Origin: Thermoleophilia bacterium
Lineage (GTDB): Bacteria > Actinomycetota > Thermoleophilia > Miltoncostaeales > Miltoncostaeaceae
Direction of reading: 5' to 3'
Length of the DNA: 10,855 bases
Assembly (NCBI GenBank): GCA_029861485.1
Contig: JAOTZF010000032.1
Location: 1 to 10,855 of the forward strand
Of this stretch, positions 5,840 through 10,855 are shown piece by piece (the stretch's first letter is position 1; each line of letters begins with the position of its first letter). Made by a program: the position numbers and the translations under genes. The notes under the pieces are model-generated. The model did not search any database, was not told the DNA's origin, and was given only the letters and a program-made list of their open reading frames with translations.

Positions 5840-6181
5840 GTGGAGGAGATCACCCGTGAGCGCTTCGAGCAGCTGGTACGCCAGGCGCTCGACGAGGTCC
5901 CCGACCGCTTCTCTCGGGCGTTCGACGAAGTCGCGGTCGTCGTCGAGGACTATCCGCCGCCAGGCCGGAGCCTGTACGGGCTCTATCAAGGGGTGCCGCG
6001 CACCTCTGGGGATCGCTCGGGCTTTCCGCCGCCCCACATCTCGATCTACATGCACCCGCTCGTCGATCAGTTTCGGAGCGATGCCGAGCTGGTGCGGCAA
6101 GTGCGGATCACGGTGCTGCACGAGCTCGGCCACCATCTCGGTATGGACGAGGACCAGCTCGAGGCGCTGGGCTACGGCTGA
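5840..6181 (+). CDS. Small zincin-like metallopeptidase (minimal HExxH protease, DUF1025/COG3824-type)
   Basis: Predicted cytoplasmic zinc metalloprotease of 113 residues with the HELGHH motif near its C-terminus (His94, Glu95, His98), followed by GMDEDQLEALGY, the usual ending of this family. Earlier blocks also match my memory of it: RERFEQLVRQALDEVP, VAVVVEDYP, LYGLYQGVPRT, PPHISIYMHPL and VRITVLHE. No signal peptide or membrane segment is visible. The frame is open back to an ATG at 5732, but those extra 36 residues are unlike the family and would cross the promoter region. The GTG at 5840 gives the normal length and lies just after a -10 element. The cellular substrate of the family is unknown to me. 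The gene is alone on its strand, divergent from mscL and convergent with the OsmC gene. Confidence 0.8.
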   Translation: MEEITRERFEQLVRQALDEVPDRFSRAFDEVAVVVEDYPPPGRSLYGLYQGVPRTSGDRSGFPPPHISIYMHPLVDQFRSDAELVRQVRITVLHELGHHLGMDEDQLEALGYG

Positions 6182-6191
6182 GCCAATCCCG

Positions 6192-6232
6192 TCGGGTCGT
6201 CGGACGGCGCGGGGCCCCACGCGCGAGCCCGA
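6192..6232. terminator. Weak two-tier stem between convergent genes
   Basis: TCGGGT (6192-6197) can pair with GCCCGA (6227-6232, one G-T pair), and inside it GCGCG (6207-6211) pairs with CGCGC (6220-6224). It begins about ten bases after the metalloprotease stop in the roughly 100-base convergent gap before the OsmC stop. There is no T-run. It is a possible shared terminator, but chance pairing is likely at this GC content. Confidence 0.22.
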
Positions 6233-6283
6233 ACCTTCACGTTTGGCGGATCCTCGTCGCTGGCGTCCGCAGAGGGCGCAGCG

Positions 6284-6805
6284 TCAGCTCGCCTGAGTCG
6301 CCACGCTATGGCTGGTGCTCACGGTGGGCTCGGATTTCAGGGTCTGGTAGATGACGCAGAACCGCTCAGTCAGCTCGACCAACTTGGCCACGGCCTTCTT
6401 TTCGGCCGGGGTGTCAAGCTCGAAGGAGAGGGCTATGTCCGTCAATCCGATCGGCGTCTCCTTGCTCACGCCTAACGTCCCACGGGCATCCCACCTGCCC
6501 TCGGCCCGGATCGTGGCTCCTCTCAGCGGCACGCCCATCGCGGTGGCAACCGAGCGCAGCGTCACCCCGGCGCAGGCAACAAGCGCCTCCAGCAGCATGT
6601 CGGCCGAGCAGGCCTCACTCCCATCGCCGCCGGTCGCGGGGTGCAGGCCGGCGACCACATCGCCGGCCCAGCCCCCGACGGTGCAGGTCAGGCCCTCCCC
6701 CTCAAAACGGCCTTCGGCGACGTTGGTCACCGTCGCCGAATTCGGGTCGTCCTTGTAGAGGCTCTTGATCGGCGCCTGCAGGGCGCGCAGCTGAACAGCA
6801 TCCAT
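6284..6805 (-). CDS. OsmC/Ohr-family protein (putative peroxide reductase)
   Basis: OsmC-family protein of 173 residues. Family members reduce organic or other hydroperoxides with a pair of cysteines in an obligate dimer. Both are visible: Cys78 in LLEALVACAGVTLRSVA and Cys150 in ERFCVIYQTL. Between them come the typical VPLRGATIRAEGRWDARGTLG and the strand segment IGLTDIALSFELDTP. The Pro that often follows the second Cys is Val here. The start is the ATG at 6805, with GGAG two bases and GGGGGA nine bases upstream; a TTG at 6880 would add 25 residues unlike the family. It is a general OsmC relative rather than a clear Ohr or OsmC proper, so the substrate is open. It stands alone, 165 bases downstream of npdG on the same strand. 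Confidence 0.82.
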   Translation of the reverse strand: MDAVQLRALQAPIKSLYKDDPNSATVTNVAEGRFEGEGLTCTVGGWAGDVVAGLHPATGGDGSEACSADMLLEALVACAGVTLRSVATAMGVPLRGATIRAEGRWDARGTLGVSKETPIGLTDIALSFELDTPAEKKAVAKLVELTERFCVIYQTLKSEPTVSTSHSVATQAS

Positions 6806-6970
6806 GGCTCCTTGTCCCCCTTCGCTCGACGTATGGCTCGGCCGGATCACGACTGTCACAGCGCTCGGCATCGATGACAAGCGCGGAGCGCCCCGACGCG
6901 CTGCTCTTCACCAAGCCGAGGGCCAGCGAGCGGGTGATTACGTAGCGGGTGGGTGGGCTGAGCCTTCCCC

Positions 6971-7645
6971 CTACGGGCGTGCTGGGACGTTCTCCAGTCC
7001 GGAGATCGCCAGGCTTGCCTCACCCCCGTAGCGGGTATTGAGCTGGATGATCACCCCGGTCATGCCCTCGATGATCAGGGCGTTCGCCAGTGGCCCGCAG
7101 TCGAGGCCGCGGGCGCCGGGAAGGGACTTGGTCAGCTCGATGACCTCCTCGCGGGCGGCCTTGCTCTTGCCGCAGATCAGGACGTCGGCGTCGAGATGGT
7201 GCTGCGCTTGCAAGCCGGCGGCGGGGAGGTTGTTGTACGCGACGACGACCTTGGCCTCTGGAGCGAGGTCCTGGATCTGATGGGCGCAGGAATTCTCCGG
7301 CAGCTCATCCCCTTGCAATGCGATCGCACCGCTCTTGCCGAACTTCAGGGCGTTCACGACCGAGATCACGACCTTTCCGGCAAGCGCATCGGCCATCGGC
7401 GGAATGGTGGACTCGATGCCCTCCCACGGGATGGACACGACCGCGAGATCGCCGGCATCGGCCGCCTGGACGTTCTCGAGCGGCGTGAACGAGCCGCTCG
7501 GCAGCGCCTTGCGAAGGGTCTGTGCCGCGCTGTCCGCGCGCTCCTGACTGCGCGAGCCCACGACGATCTCGTGGCCGGCGGCTGCGAAGTTGATGGCGAG
7601 TCCGCGACCAAGGTCGCCCGTGCCGCCGAAGATCGCGATCTTCAT
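6971..7645 (-). CDS. npdG: NADPH-dependent F420 reductase (F420H2:NADP+ oxidoreductase)
   Basis: Rossmann-fold oxidoreductase of 224 residues that passes hydride between NADP(H) and the deazaflavin cofactor F420. MKIAIFGGTGDLGRGLA begins the protein (Gly7, Gly8, Gly10, Gly13). VVGSRSQERA supplies Ser31 and Arg32, which in this family hold the NADP 2'-phosphate. Later blocks are family-typical: VSIPWEGIESTIP, VVISVVNALKF, VVVAYNNLPAAGLQ, DVLICGKS, GLDCGPLANALIIEGMTGVIIQLNTRYGG and ISGLENV. The ATG at 7645 is four bases after the folD stop, behind AAGGG, so it is probably co-transcribed and coupled to folD. It implies that the organism makes or acquires F420. No F420 biosynthesis gene is in the window. 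Confidence 0.88.
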   Translation of the reverse strand: MKIAIFGGTGDLGRGLAINFAAAGHEIVVGSRSQERADSAAQTLRKALPSGSFTPLENVQAADAGDLAVVSIPWEGIESTIPPMADALAGKVVISVVNALKFGKSGAIALQGDELPENSCAHQIQDLAPEAKVVVAYNNLPAAGLQAQHHLDADVLICGKSKAAREEVIELTKSLPGARGLDCGPLANALIIEGMTGVIIQLNTRYGGEASLAISGLENVPARP

Positions 7646-7649
7646 TTGA

Positions 7650-8525
7650 TCAGTTTCCCTTCATCGATATTCCCAGACCCGTGCGCCGCACCGCGGCGTC
7701 GAGCGTGTTGGCGAGTAGGAACGCGATCGTCATGGGCCCCACCCCGCCCGGCACGGGGGTGATATGGCCGGCGACCTTCACGGCCTCCTCGAACGCCACG
7801 TCCCCCACGAGACCGTCGTCGGTGCGATTGATCCCCACGTCGATCACCGCCGCGCCGGGCTTGATCCAGTCTCCCCGAATCATCTCCGGCCGACCGACGG
7901 CGGCGATGAGGATATCTGCCTGGCGGCACAAGCCTGGGAGGTCTTTCGTCCGGGAATGCGCGACGGTCGTCGTCGCGTTTGCCGCCAGCAGCAGCATCGC
8001 CTGGGGTTTGCCGACGATCAGGCTGCGCCCGACCACCACCGCGTGAGCGCCCTCGATCTGTACTCCGGCCTTCTCCAGCAGCCACATCACGCCGCTCGGT
8101 GTGCACGGCACCGGCGCTGGCTCCCCCCGCATCAGCCGCCCGAGGTTGCCGGGCGAGAAGCCGTCGACGTCCTTGACCGGGTCGATGGCGTTGGCGATCG
8201 CCGGCTCGGTCAAGGGCTCGGGGACCGGTAGCTGGACCAGCATGCCGTCGACGGTGTCGTCATCGTTGTAGGCGGCGATGCGAGCGTCCAGATCCTCCTG
8301 GGACGTGCCGGCAGGCAGCACGACACGCTCAGAGCGCATACCTGCGGCCTCGGCAGCCTCGGCCTTCATGCGCTGATAGATCTCGGAGGCGGGGTCCTCG
8401 CCAACCTGGATCCCCACGAGGCCGGGCTTACGCCCGGAGGCCTTCGTGAACGCCGCCGCGCGCTCGGCGACCAACGCTCGCACATCGGCGCCGGCGGCCT
8501 TACCGTCGATGATCTCCGCACTCAT
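7650..8525 (-). CDS. folD: Bifunctional methylene-THF dehydrogenase / methenyl-THF cyclohydrolase FolD
   Basis: Cytoplasmic C1-folate enzyme of 291 residues that interconverts 5,10-methylene-, methenyl- and 10-formyl-tetrahydrofolate with NADP(H). The active-site set matches E. coli numbering: Tyr50 and Lys54 (EIYQRMK), Gln98 (GMLVQLPVP) and Asp121 (KDVDGF). PCTPSGV, VVGRSLIVGKP (dinucleotide binding) and the family end signature PVPGGVGPMTIA follow. The start is the ATG at 8525, one base after the pcrA stop, with GAGG about six bases upstream; the frame runs on to 8588 but only over the pcrA end. It is followed four bases later by npdG. FolD uses the pyridine nucleotide that NpdG can refill from F420, so the pairing may be functional. 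Confidence 0.95.
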   Translation of the reverse strand: MSAEIIDGKAAGADVRALVAERAAAFTKASGRKPGLVGIQVGEDPASEIYQRMKAEAAEAAGMRSERVVLPAGTSQEDLDARIAAYNDDDTVDGMLVQLPVPEPLTEPAIANAIDPVKDVDGFSPGNLGRLMRGEPAPVPCTPSGVMWLLEKAGVQIEGAHAVVVGRSLIVGKPQAMLLLAANATTTVAHSRTKDLPGLCRQADILIAAVGRPEMIRGDWIKPGAAVIDVGINRTDDGLVGDVAFEEAVKVAGHITPVPGGVGPMTIAFLLANTLDAAVRRTGLGISMKGN

Positions 8526-8526
8526 A

Positions 8527-10677
8527 TCAGCCCTCGACCTTTCGCATTGGCGCCGCACCCGCCATGAGGCGACGCTCCGACCCGTCATCCCGGAATCTGA
8601 CCCTCACGAGGTCCCCCCCCTGCTCGATGCCCGTGATGACCCCTTCACCGAAGGTCGTATGCAGCACGGCGTCCCCGGTCTCATAGTCGGGCTCGGAGAC
8701 GACCGCAGCGCTGGCGACTGAGGGGGCAAGAGTGCCGAATCCCCGTCGACCCCCGACCTCGGAGATTGCATCGGTCGGCAGCTCGCCGAGGAAGCGGGAG
8801 GGCAAGCGATAGTCGCGGCCGCCATAGAGTGCCCGACTCTCGGCATGGGTCAGCAGCAGGTGCTTGCGCGCCCGGGTGATACCGACGTAGCAGAGGCGCC
8901 GCTCCTCCTCGACGGCCTCGGGGGTCTCGGAGCGCTGGTGAGGGAAGAGCTGCTCCTCGAGACCGGTGATGACGACCCGATCGAACTCCAGCCCTTTGGC
9001 ATTGTGAATCGTCATCAGGGTCACCTTGCCGCGGTCGTCCACCACCGTGTCGGCGTCGGCCTGAAGCGACACCTGCTCGAGGAAGGCAGCCAGTCCTTCG
9101 ACCTCTCCGGTATCGACGTCGGCCTCGGCGGCGAGCCGCACGAGCTCGTCCAGGTTCTCGAGTCGGCCTTGGGCCTCGAAGGTGTCCTCGGCCGTCAGTA
9201 CGTCACGCATGCCGGAGCGCTCCAGCACCGCCTCGATCATCTCGTCGACGCCGGCGGCGGCGGAGTCGAGCTGGCGGACGTGGGCGAGCAACCCGGCCAT
9301 ACGTGTGAGCTCCTCGCGCTGCTTCGGTCGCAGCCCGTCCACGAGCTCGGCCTGGTCCAGAACCTCTCCCACCGGGCTGCCCTCGCGCTGGGCGTACTCG
9401 AGAAGGCGCGCAAGGCATCCAGGGCCGAGACCGCGCTTGGGTGCGCCGAAAGCGCGTCCGAGACTGCTCGTATCGGCCGGGTTCACCGCCGCGCGAAGCC
9501 ATGCGAGGACGTCGCGGATCTCCGCCCGCTCGTAAAAGCGCGGTCCCCCGATGACCTGGTAGTCGATCCGCGCGCGGTTGAGGGCATCCTCAATCACACG
9601 ACTCTGGGCGTTGGTGCGGTAGAACACCGCTACGTCGTCGAGGGAATCGCCGGCGTCGAGGGCGCGCTCGACCTCGCCGAGCACCGCTCGGGCCTCCTCC
9701 TGCTCGTCGCGACAGAGCATCACGCGGACCGGCTCCCCGTCCCCGAGTCCGGTGTGGAGGCGCTTCTCGTGGCGGCCGGTGTTCTTCGCGACGACCGCGT
9801 TGGCCGCTTTCAGAATCAGCCCAGTCGAGCGGTAGTTCTCCTCGAGCAGGACCACCCGCGCCTCCGGGTAATCGTTCTCGAAGTCGAGGATGTTCCGCAC
9901 CTCTGCCCCTCGCCAGCTGTAGATCCCCTGGTCATCGTCGCCGACTACGCAGACGTTGCGGCTCGGCTCGCCGAGCACGCGGACCAGGCGGTACTGCGCA
10001 TGGTTGGTGTCCTGATACTCGTCCACCAGGACCTGCTCGAAGCGCCGCTGGTAGTAGCCACGAGCCTGGTCGTCGCTCTCCAGCAGCTGAACGGTGAGCA
10101 TCAGCAGATCGTCGAAGTCCATCGACTGGTTGGCGCGAAGCCTGTCCTGATAGCGCGCGTAGAGCTGCACCAGCTTCTCGTCGGTGAAGGTCGTCGCCGC
10201 TTCCCGCAGATCGTCCGGAGTGAGGAGGCGGTTCTTCGCGTCGGAGATCGCGGAGTGCATTCCCCGGGGCGGGTAGCGCTTGGTGTCGATTTCCTCTTCC
10301 GCGTAGCAGGCACGCAGCATGCGCAGCTGGTCGTCGGCGTCGAGAATCGTGAAGCTCCGCTCATATCCCACGCGCTCTGACTCCCGCCGCAGTATGCGGG
10401 CACACGCCGAGTGGAAGGTGCTCGCCCAGATCGACGACGCCGCCGGCCCGACAAGCGGCCCGAGGCGCTCGCGCATCTCACCCGCGGCCCTGTTGGTGAA
10501 GGTGATCGCCAGGATCGCGCCCGGGGGAACGCGATGGTCGCGGATGAGGTGCGCGATGCGATGGGTAAGGACGCGCGTCTTGCCGCTGCCCGCGCCTGCC
10601 AGGACCAACAGGGGCCCCGAACCGTGCTCCACTGCCGCACGCTGGGCCGGGTTGAGAGCGGTCAGGAGGTCGTCCAC
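8527..10677 (-). CDS. pcrA: PcrA/UvrD-family ATP-dependent 3'-5' DNA helicase
   Basis: Superfamily 1A helicase of 716 residues for repair, replication restart and transcription-coupled repair. Motifs in order: Q motif LNPAQRAAV (6-14); Walker A AGAGSGKT with Lys33; Ia AITFTNRAAGEM; Walker B VLVDEYQDTN (Asp219, Glu220); motif III GDDDQGIYSWRGA (246-258, where QS/QG variation occurs in the family); IV LEENYRST; V VTLMTIHNAKGLEFD; VI YVGITRARKHLLL. The tail after about 665 (GDAVLHTTFGEGVITG...VRVRFRDDGSERRL) is the Tudor-like RNA-polymerase-binding domain of PcrA. The start is GTG at 10677; no clear Shine-Dalgarno precedes it, but a -10 element ends nine bases upstream. Length is typical. folD starts one base after its stop, so this helicase heads the unit. 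Confidence 0.95.
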   Translation of the reverse strand: MDDLLTALNPAQRAAVEHGSGPLLVLAGAGSGKTRVLTHRIAHLIRDHRVPPGAILAITFTNRAAGEMRERLGPLVGPAASSIWASTFHSACARILRRESERVGYERSFTILDADDQLRMLRACYAEEEIDTKRYPPRGMHSAISDAKNRLLTPDDLREAATTFTDEKLVQLYARYQDRLRANQSMDFDDLLMLTVQLLESDDQARGYYQRRFEQVLVDEYQDTNHAQYRLVRVLGEPSRNVCVVGDDDQGIYSWRGAEVRNILDFENDYPEARVVLLEENYRSTGLILKAANAVVAKNTGRHEKRLHTGLGDGEPVRVMLCRDEQEEARAVLGEVERALDAGDSLDDVAVFYRTNAQSRVIEDALNRARIDYQVIGGPRFYERAEIRDVLAWLRAAVNPADTSSLGRAFGAPKRGLGPGCLARLLEYAQREGSPVGEVLDQAELVDGLRPKQREELTRMAGLLAHVRQLDSAAAGVDEMIEAVLERSGMRDVLTAEDTFEAQGRLENLDELVRLAAEADVDTGEVEGLAAFLEQVSLQADADTVVDDRGKVTLMTIHNAKGLEFDRVVITGLEEQLFPHQRSETPEAVEEERRLCYVGITRARKHLLLTHAESRALYGGRDYRLPSRFLGELPTDAISEVGGRRGFGTLAPSVASAAVVSEPDYETGDAVLHTTFGEGVITGIEQGGDLVRVRFRDDGSERRLMAGAAPMRKVEG

Positions 10678-10686
10678 GGGCGACCG

Positions 10687-10714
10687 AGTGTACCCCGGTA
10701 GACGGATGTGTCCG
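10687..10714 (-). promoter_or_regulatory. Candidate promoter of pcrA-folD-npdG (near-leaderless)
   Basis: Read on the minus strand, CGGACA (10709-10714, four of six to TTGACA), a 16-base spacer and TACACT (10687-10692, TAnnnT) stand in the 40-base gap between the upstream partial gene and pcrA. The -10 ends nine bases before the GTG at 10677, giving a leader of about 0-3 bases. This fits the missing ribosome binding site. The -35 is weak and the spacer short. Confidence 0.38.
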
Positions 10715-10717
10715 CCG

Positions 10718-10855
10718 CTACTTGGGCTCCTGGCGTGAGAGGTTCAGGATCTCGTCGATCTCGTCCCGCAAGCTCGGCAGGCAGTCCTCGTCCGGGGCGC
10801 CGTTCTTCCGCCGGGCGGGGTCCTTGCCGGCCCGCAGATCGGCGAGCTCGCTCTC
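10718..10855 (-). CDS. C-terminal fragment of an unrecognised protein (5' end outside window)
   Basis: The minus strand is open from the window edge to a TAG at 10718-10720, giving 45 residues, highly charged and hydrophilic (ESELADLRAGKDP..., CLPSLRDEIDEILNLSRQEPK at the end). The last part could form a short amphipathic helix. There is no membrane segment and no family motif I recognise. The same strand as pcrA, a 40-base gap, and codons rich in G/C at third positions support a real gene end rather than chance. The function is unknown. Confidence 0.5.
   Translation of the reverse strand, partial: ESELADLRAGKDPARRKNGAPDEDCLPSLRDEIDEILNLSRQEPK

Noticed and set aside
6831..6859. GTGACA (6854-6859, minus strand) as the -35 of an osmC-gene promoter.
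   Set aside because: The -35 is good, but no acceptable -10 lies 16-19 bases downstream; only weak CCATAC/CATACG candidates are present.
6806..6880. A TTG start for the OsmC-family gene at 6880.
   Set aside because: The added 25 residues are untypical and the ATG at 6805 has purine-rich upstream sequence.
6880..6902. A 6-bp stem AGCGCG/CGCGCT in the gap after npdG as its terminator.
   Set aside because: Short, with an 11-base loop, no T-run, and nearly 70 bases past the stop; such pairings are common by chance in GC-rich DNA.
8845..10380. A 511-codon plus-strand open frame opposite pcrA.
   Set aside because: All helicase motifs are on the minus strand in a single frame; the plus-strand frame has no recognisable domain or start signal.

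Overview
The window is high-GC bacterial chromosome with compact, nearly gap-free gene packing, many GTG starts and 1-4 base junctions between genes. An F420-type NADPH reductase (NpdG), a small HExxH metalloprotease of the kind common in actinobacteria, and a PcrA/UvrD helicase with a C-terminal Tudor-like tail point to an actinobacterial-type genome, possibly Thermoleophilia. That placement is inference from family flavour only. I see no mobile elements, CRISPR arrays, rRNA or tRNA genes.

Left part (1-5336, + strand): a thiamin operon. It runs from the tail of an ABC permease, through a ThiY-like lipoprotein that probably binds a pyrimidine precursor, then ThiO (glycine oxidase), ThiS (sulfur carrier), ThiG (thiazole synthase) and a fused ThiE-ThiD protein, to TenA (aminopyrimidine aminohydrolase). 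Four of the six junctions are ATGA or GTGA overlaps and the other two are 1 and 3 bases, so translation is probably coupled. Together the genes import and salvage a damaged-thiamin pyrimidine (ThiY, TenA), phosphorylate it (ThiD part), build the thiazole from glycine and ThiS-carried sulfur (ThiO, ThiS, ThiG) and join the halves (ThiE part). No thiC, thiF, thiL, transporter ATPase or formyl-aminopyrimidine deformylase is in view.

Middle part (5326-6805): mscL (- strand) converges on tenA with an 11-base overlap of coding ends. A perfect 10-bp GC-rich inverted repeat lies in the tenA 3' end, just past the mscL stop. Divergent from mscL is a small zincin-type metalloprotease, probably read from a leaderless GTG. 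It converges on an OsmC-family gene.

Right part (6971-10855, - strand): pcrA, folD and npdG are packed head to tail with 1- and 4-base gaps. This puts a DNA repair helicase, the folate C1 enzyme FolD and an F420:NADPH oxidoreductase in one apparent transcription unit. A 45-codon 3' fragment of an unrecognised gene lies upstream of pcrA at the window edge.

Most genes are recognisable housekeeping families. I do not see a clear undescribed system. The points most worth a second look are the folD-npdG pairing, the divergent MscL pore helix, the terminator-like hairpin coded inside tenA, the ThiD active-site substitutions, and the thiS Gly-Gly codons that double as the thiG ribosome binding site.
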